From positions 1 to 58,043 of the forward strand of contig CACYQI010000010.1 of the NCBI GenBank assembly GCA_902776455.1: a DNA stretch of 58,043 bases, written 5' to 3'. This stretch comes from an uncultured Bacteroidales bacterium (lineage in GTDB: Bacteria > Bacteroidota > Bacteroidia > Bacteroidales > Bacteroidaceae). The notes beneath the pieces were generated by a model that was given only the letters and a program-made list of their open reading frames with translations, was not told where the DNA came from and ran no database searches. Positions 8,568 to 16,322 of this stretch are shown in pieces. How positions within the stretch are numbered: position 1 is the first letter of the stretch; every line of letters starts with the position of its first letter. The position numbers were made by a program, and so were the translations under genes.

Positions 8568-9308
8568 ATGAAAGCAAAGAAATTAATTCTGGGTATCTTG
8601 GCCATGGCCTTGGTATTCTCTGGCTGTAACATGAACAACACCACCAAAGGCGGCCTCATCGGCGGTGCAGGCGGCGGCGCTCTGGGCGCAGGCATCGGCG
8701 CTGCCATCGGCGCACTCATCAACGGCTCAAGCGGCGCTAAGCTCGGTGCTGCCATCGGTGCTGGTGTAGGCGTTGCTGGAGGCACAACGGCTGGCGTGCT
8801 CATCGGCAGAAAGATGGACAAGGCCAAGAAGGAAGCAGAAGCCATCGCCAACGCACAGGTTGCCGATGCAGTCGATCAGAACGGCTACCAGGCCGTAAAG
8901 GTCACCTTCGAGAGCGGCATCCTCTTCCAGAGCGGCAAGTCCGTGCTCAGCGCTGCAGCACAAAGCTCGCTCAACAAGTTTGCCACCGACGTCCTCGCTG
9001 CCAACCCCGACATGAACGTAGGCATCGTGGGCTACACCGACAACGACCCCTGGAAGGGCAAGACAGCCGAACAGAGCGTTGCCGCCAACCAGAAGCTCTC
9101 CGAACAGCGTGCACAGGCCGTCAGCAACTTCCTCCAGAAGCATGGCGCAGCTGCCAATCAGATTCAGGAGGTCGTAGGTCTGGGCGAAAGCAACCCCGTA
9201 GCCGACAACGCCACAGCAGCTGGCAAGCAGCAGAACCGCCGCGTAGAGGTCTATCTCTATGCCAGCGACGCCATGATTGAAGCTGCCAAGCAAGGTACTC
9301 TGCAGTAA
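8568..9308 (+). CDS. OmpA-family peptidoglycan-associated lipoprotein with glycine-zipper
   Basis: The ATG at 8568 gives 246 residues starting MKAKKLILGILAMALVFSGC, a lipoprotein signal with Cys at residue 20. Residues ~28-75 form a Gly/Ala-rich glycine-zipper (repeated GAGIGAAIGA pattern) likely to span or coat the outer membrane. The C-terminal half is an OmpA-like peptidoglycan-binding domain with the VGYTDNDP region and NRRVEVYL ending. The family anchors the outer membrane to peptidoglycan. The long upstream in-frame ORF is ignored because the -7 box lies within it. Confidence 0.9.
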   Translation: MKAKKLILGILAMALVFSGCNMNNTTKGGLIGGAGGGALGAGIGAAIGALINGSSGAKLGAAIGAGVGVAGGTTAGVLIGRKMDKAKKEAEAIANAQVADAVDQNGYQAVKVTFESGILFQSGKSVLSAAAQSSLNKFATDVLAANPDMNVGIVGYTDNDPWKGKTAEQSVAANQKLSEQRAQAVSNFLQKHGAAANQIQEVVGLGESNPVADNATAAGKQQNRRVEVYLYASDAMIEAAKQGTLQ

Positions 9309-9891
9309 TCGACTCAGCCCCCTCCCCCAGCCCTTCCCTCCCAAGAGGAAAGGCTTCGGGGGCTTAACGCCCCTCTCCCGGAAACAGACGGAAGTGGGGC
9401 TGACGTTTTTCCGCACTGACAAAATGCAAGCAAAACAGGCATTCCGCTTACACACGACATTTCGAAGAACCTTCAAGAATCGCTTAAAACGGCTCCTGTG
9501 GCACTTTTCCACCCTCAGACAAAAATATGGGCTTAAATCGAAAGCCATTTCGCAACGACTTAACAGACAACCCATTACCGGGCACCACACACGATTCTTC
9601 ATTTGACTCAAAGTGTCAAATTGCAACACAGAGATAGCAGAACAAGGTGATTTTCCACGTTTTTTGCACACTTTTTGACAGAGAAGAAATCCAAAGACAG
9701 CACAGGAAGTTTCCAAACACACAGTGTCAAGTCGGCCTACAACCCACGTCGAATCGGCCGACAACCTACGCCGCATCAGCCGACAACCCACTAAACAGCC
9801 CCTTTCACGGCACATTCCGAAGTGTGCAAAAACTGACGATATGACAAGCAAAAACACACTTCCGCTTGACAAATGACAAACAAAGTTCACA
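9309..9891. other. 583-bp gap holding a divergent copy of intergenic module K
   Basis: After a short type A repeat, the segment around 9488-9541 (ACGGCTCCTGTGGCACTT, then GGGCTTAAATCGAA) resembles segments at 14957-15020 and 40180-40240. Further on (9727-9790) a phrase GTCGGCCTACAACCCA is repeated three times with changes (TCGGCCGACAACC, TCAGCCGACAACC). The small ORFs here lack start context and coding bias, so I call no gene. Confidence 0.55.
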
Positions 9892-10620
9892 ATGAACATA
9901 CTCAGGAAAATACAGAAACTGCTGCGATGGACGGTCATCCTCTTCTTCAGTAGCACCATCCTCGCCGTCGTCATTTACAAATGGTGCCCCGTTTACGTCA
10001 CGCCGCTCATGGTGATACGTTGCGCCCAGCAAGTGCATCATGGCGAAAAGCTGCGGCTGAAGCACCATTGGGTGCCGCTCGACTCGATGAGCATCTACTT
10101 GCCCGTTGCGGTGATGGCAAGCGAGGACCAGCGGTTCCTCGACCACGACGGTTTCGACTTCATCGAGATTGACAAGGCGCTGGAGGAGCGGCGCGCTGGC
10201 AAACGATACCGAGGCGGCAGCACTATCAGCCAACAGACGGCCAAGAATGTCTTCCTTTGGCCGCAGGCAAGCTGGGTGAGAAAGGGTCTCGAAGCGTACT
10301 TCACCGTGCTTATCGAACTCCTTTGGGGCAAGCAGCGCATCATGGAGGTCTATCTCAACTCCATCGAGATGGGCGACGGCATCTACGGCGCGGAAGCTGT
10401 GGGACAACAGCACTTCGGACGAAAAGCTCTTTCGCTCACCCGAACAAACTGTGCCCTGATTGCCGCCACGTTGCCCAATCCGCTGAAGTTCAGCAGCAAA
10501 GACCCTTCTTCCTACGTGCTGAAGCGGCAGACGGCAATCATGGCGCAGATGCGACACATCCCCGTCGCCTTCGGCGAAGGGAAAAGTGAGGCCTCTCCCC
10601 CATCGCCTTCGGCGAAGTGA
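9892..10620 (+). CDS. mtgA: Monofunctional biosynthetic peptidoglycan transglycosylase
   Basis: This GT51 enzyme polymerises lipid II into glycan strands at the inner membrane. An N-terminal anchor (residues ~10-32, LLRWTVILFFSSTILAVVIY) precedes the catalytic domain with its hallmark motifs: VMASEDQRFLDHDGFD (catalytic Glu), RGGSTISQQTAKNVFLW, KQRIMEVYLNSIEMGDGIYG and AALIAATLPNP-type block. Length (242) is normal for MtgA except that the last ~18 residues (AFGEGKSEASPPSPSAK) are encoded by type D and A repeats, ending in the same PSPSAK tail as the MMPL exporter at 34.6 kb. Confidence 0.93.
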   Translation: MNILRKIQKLLRWTVILFFSSTILAVVIYKWCPVYVTPLMVIRCAQQVHHGEKLRLKHHWVPLDSMSIYLPVAVMASEDQRFLDHDGFDFIEIDKALEERRAGKRYRGGSTISQQTAKNVFLWPQASWVRKGLEAYFTVLIELLWGKQRIMEVYLNSIEMGDGIYGAEAVGQQHFGRKALSLTRTNCALIAATLPNPLKFSSKDPSSYVLKRQTAIMAQMRHIPVAFGEGKSEASPPSPSAK

Positions 10621-10831
10621 AAAGTGAAGAGTGAAGAGTGAAGAATTTGCTACCGCCTTGTAAATAGCTAAATTATAAAATTGTAAATTAAATAGCCTCT
10701 CCCCAGCCCTCTCCCGTGGGAGAGGGGGAAGCCTCCCCTCGGGGAGGTTTGGAAGGGGTCTGTAAGGTTTGGAAGGGGTCTGTTCTCTTGCTCCTTGCCC
10801 CTTGAAAGTGTAAGTGAAGAGTGAAGCTGCC
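10621..10831. repeat. Repeat mosaic (types D, C, A, F)
   Basis: GAAGAGTGAAGAGTGAAGAA, TTTGCTACCGCC, a type C phrase, a type A palindrome (CCTCTCCCGTGGGAGAGGGG) and a CTTGCTCCTTGCCCCTTG fragment follow one another between the converging mtgA and thyA genes. No gene is visible. Confidence 0.75.
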
Positions 10832-11653
10832 TTAGACGCTTACTGCGCCTTTGATGGCTGGATATGGGTCGTAGTCCTCGAGGGTGAAGTCTTCGTACTG
10901 GAACTTGAAGATGTCCTTCACGTCGGGGTTGATGCGCATTCGTGGCAGCTTGCGCGGTGTGCGCGTGAGTTGCAGGCGAACCTGTTCGAGGTGGTTGAGG
11001 TAGATGTGCGTGTCGCCGGTGGTGTGGATGAAGTCGCCCGGCTGGAGTCTGCAAACCTGTGCCATCATCATACAAAGCAGGGCGTAGGAGGCGATGTTGA
11101 AGGGTACGCCGAGGAAGCAGTCGGCACTCCGCTGATAGAGTTGCAGGGAGAGCTTGCCAGCCTCCCCCGACCCCTCCAAAGGAGGGGAGACATAGAACTG
11201 GAAGAAGGCATGACAGGGCGGCAGGTTCATGTTCGGCAAGTCGGCGACGTTCCATGCTGAGACGATGATGCGTCGGCTGTCGGGGTTGTGCTTGATGGCT
11301 TCGACGGCTTCTTGTATCTGGTCGATGAACCCGCCATTGTAGTCGGGCCATGAGCGCCACTGATAGCCGTAGATGTGTCCGAGGTCGCCCGTTTCGGGGT
11401 CGGCCCACTCGTTCCAGATGCGCACGCCCCGTTCTTGCAGCCACTTGGCATTGGTGTTGCCATCGAGGAACCAAAGCAGCTCGTAGATGATGCTCTTGAG
11501 GTGTACTTTCTTTGTTGTGAGCAAGGGAAAGCCTTCGCTCAAAGGGAAGCGCATCTGATGACCGAAGATGCTGAGGGTGCCTGTGCCTGTCCTGTCTTCC
11601 TTCTTGATGCCTTCGTCGAGGATTTTCTGCAGTAGGTCTAAGTATTGTTTCAT
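10832..11653 (-). CDS. thyA: Thymidylate synthase carrying a repeat-encoded insertion
   Basis: ThyA methylates dUMP to dTMP using methylene-tetrahydrofolate. The 273-residue protein has all expected blocks: the [11 protein letters not shown] loop, the catalytic Cys in [13 protein letters not shown] (C147), [20 protein letters not shown], and a C-terminus close to the E. coli form (IKGAVSV versus IKAPVAI). E. coli ThyA continues FYVADGKLSC; here FYV is followed by [10 protein letters not shown] and then GKLSL. The extra residues come from a type A palindrome at 11161-11190. The frame is intact and the site is a surface strand turn, so the enzyme may still work. It overlaps dfr by 4 bp (ATGA), implying translational coupling. 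Confidence 0.95.
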   Translation of the reverse strand: MKQYLDLLQKILDEGIKKEDRTGTGTLSIFGHQMRFPLSEGFPLLTTKKVHLKSIIYELLWFLDGNTNAKWLQERGVRIWNEWADPETGDLGHIYGYQWRSWPDYNGGFIDQIQEAVEAIKHNPDSRRIIVSAWNVADLPNMNLPPCHAFFQFYVSPPLEGSGEAGKLSLQLYQRSADCFLGVPFNIASYALLCMMMAQVCRLQPGDFIHTTGDTHIYLNHLEQVRLQLTRTPRKLPRMRINPDVKDIFKFQYEDFTLEDYDPYPAIKGAVSV

Positions 11654-12135
11654 TTCCTGATGTAATCTACAAAGTCGAAGCTTTGGTTGTGTTTCTCGTC
11701 GGTTTCATGTCTCTCGAGGGAAGCGACTTCCCATCCATCGCGGTTGAACTCGGGGAAGAAGGCATCGGCTTCTGCCGGTGTGTCGTGTACTTCGGTGAGG
11801 CAAAGGCGATGGGCCAGGGGCAAGGCTTCGGCATAGACGCTTGCCCCACCTATTATGTATATGTCTTCGTGGGCAGGGCAACTGGCGAGGGCTTCTGCAA
11901 GGGAAGCAAATCTCTCTGCTCCGGGAAAGTCCTGCTCCCTGCGCGAGAGGACGACGTTGCGACGATTGGGCAACGCTCCACCCGGCAGGCTTTCGAAGGT
12001 CTTGCGCCCCATGATGACGGTATGGCCCGTGGTGAGTGCCTTGAAGCGACGCAGGTCGGCAGGCAGCCAGTAGAGGAGCTTGCCTTTCAGCCCGATGGCG
12101 TTGTTCTCGGCAATGGCGGCAATGATGCTAATCAT
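11650..12135 (-). CDS. folA: Dihydrofolate reductase
   Basis: The enzyme reduces dihydrofolate with NADPH, regenerating the cofactor used up by the downstream thyA. The 161-residue protein shows the standard motifs: [35 protein letters not shown] (the substrate-binding helix), [12 protein letters not shown] (NADPH site), [14 protein letters not shown] and the C-terminal strand. The stop codon overlaps the thyA ATG. The upstream gap is a type C repeat with no recognisable -7 box. Confidence 0.95.
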   Translation of the reverse strand: MISIIAAIAENNAIGLKGKLLYWLPADLRRFKALTTGHTVIMGRKTFESLPGGALPNRRNVVLSRREQDFPGAERFASLAEALASCPAHEDIYIIGGASVYAEALPLAHRLCLTEVHDTPAEADAFFPEFNRDGWEVASLERHETDEKHNQSFDFVDYIRK

Positions 12136-12353
12136 TGAAGTAATTTACTATTTGACTATTTACGATTTACGATTTAATTAATGTACAATTTAACAATGTA
12201 CAATGTACAATTGATGTACAATTTAGTAATTTAACCATTTACATCCCCTTCTCCTTTAGAAGAGGGCTGGGGAGAAGCTTTTCTCCCTCTCCCACGGGAG
12301 AGGGCTGGGGAGAGGCTCCTTTTCACTTCGCCGAAGGCGACACTCTTCACTCT
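12136..12353. repeat. Repeat mosaic (types C and A)
   Basis: TTTACTATTTGACTATTTAC and ACAATGTACAATGTACAA phrases are followed by two type A palindromes and a CTTCGCCGAAGGCGACACTC hairpin unit. No gene is visible. Confidence 0.7.
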
Positions 12354-14087
12354 TCAGAGTTTCTTCATTTCTTTCAGGAAGTCGCTGATGCGCTCCAGAT
12401 AGTTGTAGCTGCCTGTGCCGGGCGAGGCGGTTCGCTGGAAGCAATGGTTGCGTTTGGCAAGGATGTGGAGTTCGCTCTGGATGCCCATGGCACGCATCTT
12501 CTCCCATGTCTTGACGGAGTTCATGGCTGCCCAGCCGTCCTCGTCGCCGTGGACGAAGAGCATCGGGACGGTCTTCAGGTCGAAGTTCAGCTCGGGAACG
12601 AGTACGGCGCTGTCGTCTGTTCCGCTCGATGTGTTGTTCTTCTCTGCGCCATCGGTCAAGGCATAGGCGGGATAGATGCCGATGCCCCATTGCACGTTGC
12701 ACGGCTGCTTGTCGAGGTCGTCGATGGGAAGGTAAGCCTGCTGCACAGACGAGGTGACACCCATGAGGGTGAGATGGCCGCCAGCGCTGCTTCCCATGAT
12801 GCCGATGTTGTTGGGGTCGAGACCGTATTCGGCGGCTTTGCTCTTGACGAGACGAATGGCGCGCTGCAGGTCTTGCCAAGCCGAGATGTGCTTCTTCAAA
12901 CCCGTCTCTGCGGCGGGTCGAGGCGTGCGATAGCGCATCGTGACGACTGCCATGCCGAGGCTGTTGAGGTAACGACGAGCGGGAGCCACTTCGAAGCCGT
13001 CCGGACCGTTGCCCATATAGCTACCTCCCGAATAGATAATCTGTATGGCTTTGGTCTTGAGGTTAGCAGGAATGTGCCATTCGATGTAGGGCGTACCTTG
13101 ATTCTCCTGCACATAGGGCATCTTGCCGTCGGGCCAGATGTTCTCCTTGACGTATTTGGCGCGGTCGTTGTCGTTGGAGAAACGCTTCATGATGTCTTCT
13201 TCGGGAGCAAGAGGACCAAGCAGTCCCATTTGCGTCAAGAACTCAACGGCTCGCTCCAATCCGAAGGCTCCGTGGCCTTTTCCCGGATAGAGATGCAGCT
13301 CGGCATTGATTTTGCGCTTGCGAAGCTCGCGGAACACCATGGTCGAAGCATTGGGGCTGTAGGGGTCGTTGCCACCATGATGGAGGCTCATGGGGCAGGT
13401 CTTCTCGTCGAAGTGGAAGATGGTGTCGAGCTTGACATCGGGACCATAGCCGAGGCGTACGTTGGGTGTGCCGCCTTCGCTGTCGCTGAGGGCGTAAGCG
13501 GGGGCGTTGACGATGGCGAAGTTAACGTGGCAAGGCACTTCGTCGAGCGCATCGACAGGGGCGTAGGCGGGGGTCATGGAGCTTGTGGCAAGCAGCAGGG
13601 CCAAGTGCGAACCGGCAGACATGCTGATGGTTCCTATCTTCTCGGGGTCGAAGCCGCGCTTCTTTGCCTCGTTACGAACCATGCGGACGGCTCGCTGGCC
13701 GTCTTCCCAAGCGGTCTTGTAGATGGGCAGTCCTTCGGGACGTGGCGTGCGATAGACGAAGTTGACGCATTGGAAACCGAGTTCCGTAAAGCGCTTCGTC
13801 CAAAGGGAGATGAGGTTGTTGTCGCAAGTGTTGTAGTAGCCTCCGCCCGAGATGAGTATCATGCAGCCGCCATTGGGAGCAGCGGGCGAGTCCATCCACT
13901 CCAGATAAGGCATTCGCGCCTTGTCGGGGTTGAAGCCTTCGGCGTTGACTTCGGCCGTCATGGCCGCTATCTGCTGAGGCTGATTGTCGGGCATCTTGCC
14001 TTTCGGCCAGATGGAGATGTGCTTTCCTGCCTGAACACCAAGAAATGCAGAGAATAAGAGAATAAGAAAAAGAGAGAGTTTCTTCAT
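12354..14087 (-). CDS. Secreted tandem-domain alpha/beta-hydrolase esterase
   Basis: After a signal peptide (MKKLSLFLILLFSAFLGVQA) the 577 residues hold two copies of the same BD-FAE-like esterase domain, at roughly 25-300 and 310-577. Both begin with a similar phrase (ISIWPKGKMPDNQP, then NIWPDGKMPYVQEN). Domain 1 has oxyanion ILISGGGYY, nucleophile region ISMSAGSHLA, acid region HHGGNDPYSP and GKGHGAFG. Domain 2 has YSGGSYMG, IMGSSAGGHLT, VHGDEDGWA and KRNHCFQ. Both triads look complete, though the first nucleophile elbow has Ser instead of the usual first Gly. Likely substrates are acetyl or feruloyl esters on plant polysaccharides, but no binding data support that here. Confidence 0.85.
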   Translation of the reverse strand: MKKLSLFLILLFSAFLGVQAGKHISIWPKGKMPDNQPQQIAAMTAEVNAEGFNPDKARMPYLEWMDSPAAPNGGCMILISGGGYYNTCDNNLISLWTKRFTELGFQCVNFVYRTPRPEGLPIYKTAWEDGQRAVRMVRNEAKKRGFDPEKIGTISMSAGSHLALLLATSSMTPAYAPVDALDEVPCHVNFAIVNAPAYALSDSEGGTPNVRLGYGPDVKLDTIFHFDEKTCPMSLHHGGNDPYSPNASTMVFRELRKRKINAELHLYPGKGHGAFGLERAVEFLTQMGLLGPLAPEEDIMKRFSNDNDRAKYVKENIWPDGKMPYVQENQGTPYIEWHIPANLKTKAIQIIYSGGSYMGNGPDGFEVAPARRYLNSLGMAVVTMRYRTPRPAAETGLKKHISAWQDLQRAIRLVKSKAAEYGLDPNNIGIMGSSAGGHLTLMGVTSSVQQAYLPIDDLDKQPCNVQWGIGIYPAYALTDGAEKNNTSSGTDDSAVLVPELNFDLKTVPMLFVHGDEDGWAAMNSVKTWEKMRAMGIQSELHILAKRNHCFQRTASPGTGSYNYLERISDFLKEMKKL

Positions 14088-14106
14088 AATTTATATCTTG
14101 AATTTA

Positions 14107-14778
14107 TTAATTTTGAAGTTCGTGCATTCGCGCAATGTACTTCCCGATGATGTCGAACTCGATGTTGACGACGGTTCCCTCCTTGATGGCATGGAAGTTG
14201 GTGTGGTCGAAGGTATAGGGGATGATGCAGACTTGGAAGGTGTCTTCTGTAGGACGGCAAACGGTGAGGCTGACCCCGTTGACGGTGACGCTACCCTTAT
14301 CGACCGTGAAATAGCCGTGCTTGATCATCTCCTTCGTACTCTCGTACTTGAAGGTATATTGGTGGCTTCCCTGCTGGTCCTCAACGGCGATGCAGACGGC
14401 CGTCTGGTCAACGTGTCCCTGCACGATGTGTCCGTCCAAGCGGCCGTTCATCAGCATCGAACGCTCCACGTTCACTTCGTCGCCCACTCGGAGCAACCCA
14501 AGATTGCTGCGTTCCAAGGTCTCGCGCATGGCTGTTACCGTGTAGGTGGATTGACCATCGGCCTTTGGACATTGGCCATAATCCTTCGCCGCAACAGAGC
14601 TTTCAGTCGTGGCCGAGTGGTCAATGGCAACGACGGTCAGGCAAACGCCGTTATGGGCGATGCTTTGGTCGATGCTGAGTTCCTCTACGAAAGGGCAAGT
14701 CAAAGTCAGATGGACGTTGTCCTGGTCGTGTTCTATGGCGACGACCCGCGCCATGCTTTCAATGATTCCGGAAAACAT
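14107..14778 (-). CDS. ribE: Riboflavin synthase alpha subunit
   Basis: It dismutates two 6,7-dimethyl-8-ribityllumazine molecules to riboflavin. The start MFSGIIESMARVVAI is characteristic of the family, and the -7 box further upstream supports this ATG over the upstream in-frame TTG. The 223 residues form two similar lumazine-binding beta-barrels: the first with IAHNGVCLTVV, the second with GSVTVNGVSLTV and the linker GHIVQGHVDQTA. No FMN riboswitch-like sequence is visible. It lies 19 bp downstream of nothing on its own strand; the tandem esterase gene follows at a 19-bp distance and may be co-transcribed. Confidence 0.92.
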   Translation of the reverse strand: MFSGIIESMARVVAIEHDQDNVHLTLTCPFVEELSIDQSIAHNGVCLTVVAIDHSATTESSVAAKDYGQCPKADGQSTYTVTAMRETLERSNLGLLRVGDEVNVERSMLMNGRLDGHIVQGHVDQTAVCIAVEDQQGSHQYTFKYESTKEMIKHGYFTVDKGSVTVNGVSLTVCRPTEDTFQVCIIPYTFDHTNFHAIKEGTVVNIEFDIIGKYIARMHELQN

Positions 14779-14829
14779 TGTGTATGATGCTAAATGGATT
14801 AATTCAAGATTCAAAGTCGTTTCACGCTG

Positions 14830-14837
14830 CAAAGATA
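14830..14837 (-). promoter_or_regulatory. -7 box TATCTTTG for ribE
   Basis: The minus strand reads TATCTTTGCAGCG about 52 bases ahead of the ribE ATG, matching TAnnTTTG. Confidence 0.6.
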
Positions 14838-14929
14838 CAAAATAAAAGTGAAAGATGGAGTGTATAGGCAGAAAAAAATGCAGAACACCCTTCGCGGAGC
14901 CACATCGGTTCGGCTTGCGTGTTTGTCAA

Positions 14930-15250
14930 AATCTTTCGCAATACGAGGCTCTCTGACGGCATCTTTTTCGTTCTGTGGCACTTTGGCCCACCGAAGTCAA
15001 GAAATGGGCTTAAATCGAATGACTGCTGAAAGTCAATGTGTTAGAAAGGGGCGTTTTGTTGGGTGGAGTTAAGAAAGTGTAGGGTCGGCACACATTGCCG
15101 ACAAACGGAACAAAGAATGAAGGGGAAAACTGAAAATTGAGAAGTGAAACTTAACGTAGAGAAAAAAGCGATACTCCGTGGAGAGTTGGCCAACTTAACG
15201 TGGAGTGTTGAACGACGAGGCACGGAGAGTCGCCTCATACGGCATGTTGA
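14930..15250. repeat. Intergenic module K, copy a
   Basis: The segment 14957-15020 (GACGGCATCTTTTTCGTTCT, GTGGCACTTTGGCCCACCGA and AAATGGGCTTAAATCGAAT) is shared with 40180-40240 and, less well, with 9488-9541. About 150 bp further on, ATACTCCGTGGAGAGTTGGC recurs at 40391 as ATACTCCGTGGAGAATCGGC. All three copies lie between the 3' end of one gene and the 5' end of the next. The rest of the gap to 15560 is type A, B and C repeats; no gene is visible. Confidence 0.65.
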
Positions 15251-15560
15251 GCGGGGAAATGTTGTAAAGGTTTTTCCGTTGAATCGCTTACATTTAGCAG
15301 ACCCTCCTCCAAAACCTTCCCTCTCTATGGGGAAGGGCTTTCTCCTCCTTTATGGGGGAGTTAGAGGGGATCTGGGAGTTTGAGGTGGTCTTGGAGTTAG
15401 AGGGGGCTTTTTCTCCCCTTCCTTTAAGGGAAGGATTAGGGCGTCGCCAAATGGTCAATGGTAAATGCAGCCTCTCCAAAACCCTCCCCTAAAGGGAAGG
15501 GCTTGAAGGGAGGGAAACAAATGGTAAATGGTAAATGATTAAATGGTAAATGAGAGATGG

Positions 15561-16322
15561 TCAATGGTCAATGATTCTTAGCGTCTTCTCTTCCTTGTCG
15601 TAGGTGATGCCTTCGCCTTGCAGGAAACGGCCCAACGTACCGCTCTGCGTGAGCGATGCCGTCGTGCCGGTAGAGATTTCCCCGTCTTGTACTATCCACA
15701 GCGCGTCGCTCAGCTGGATGGCCATCTCCACGTCGTGCAAGCTCAGGAAGATGGTCTTGTTCGTCTCGTGAGCAAGCCGGAGCAACAGCCGAAGCGTGCT
15801 GACCTTGGCGTGAAAGTCGAGGAAGGCGGTCGGTTCGTCGAGCAGGATGATGGGTGTTTGCTGAGCTAATGCCTTGGCAAGCAATGCCTTCTGTCGTTCT
15901 CCGTCGCTCAACGTATCGACGGTACGCTGTGCCAGATGGGCGATTCCCACCATCCCGATGGCTTCGGCAACGATGGCTCTGTCCTCTTTGTCCAGTCGGC
16001 CGAAGAAGCCCGTATAGGGGGAACGTCCCATTCCAACGAGGTCTTCCACCTTCATGTACGGCACTTCCACGCGCTCTGTCAGCACCACGGACACGGCTTT
16101 GCTGCGCTCTGCGGGTGAAAGCGAATGGAGGTTGCGGCCGTCAATCAGCACCTTCCCGGCAAGAGGAGGCTGGAAGCCCGCCAAGGTGCGAAGGAGGGTG
16201 CTCTTGCCAGCACCGTTGGCACCGAGCAGACTGACCATCTGCCCAGCGGCAAGAGTCTGGCTGATGTCGGTGAGGACGGCTTTCTCGCCGTATCCGACTG
16301 TAAGGTGCTGGAGTTCAATCAT
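15561..16322 (-). CDS. ABC transporter ATP-binding protein (FecE/BtuD type)
   Basis: The 253-residue ATPase powers import of an iron chelate or corrinoid through the permease encoded 1.6 kb upstream. Motifs: Walker A GANGAGKSTLL, signature LSDGERQKALLAKAL (a variant of LSGGQ), Walker B PIILLDEPTAFLD and the H-loop LSLHDVEMA. Its ATG overlaps the stop of the GH20 gene by 4 bp, so translation of the two is coupled. The binding protein and permease are the matching parts; the intervening GH20 makes the operon unusual. Confidence 0.9.
   Translation of the reverse strand: MIELQHLTVGYGEKAVLTDISQTLAAGQMVSLLGANGAGKSTLLRTLAGFQPPLAGKVLIDGRNLHSLSPAERSKAVSVVLTERVEVPYMKVEDLVGMGRSPYTGFFGRLDKEDRAIVAEAIGMVGIAHLAQRTVDTLSDGERQKALLAKALAQQTPIILLDEPTAFLDFHAKVSTLRLLLRLAHETNKTIFLSLHDVEMAIQLSDALWIVQDGEISTGTTASLTQSGTLGRFLQGEGITYDKEEKTLRIIDH

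Noticed and set aside
9277-9606. 109-codon ORF after the OmpA-like gene
   Set aside because: It begins inside the upstream gene and reads through repeat and K-module DNA; it looks random.
8727-9974. 415-codon minus-strand ORF across the OmpA-like gene and the following gap
   Set aside because: It spans antisense of a well-supported lipoprotein gene and repeat DNA, and has no promoter or family motif.
12444-14057. 537-codon ORF opposite the tandem esterase
   Set aside because: It is an antisense shadow caused by GC-rich third positions; the esterase on the minus strand has signal peptide, motifs and duplicated domains.
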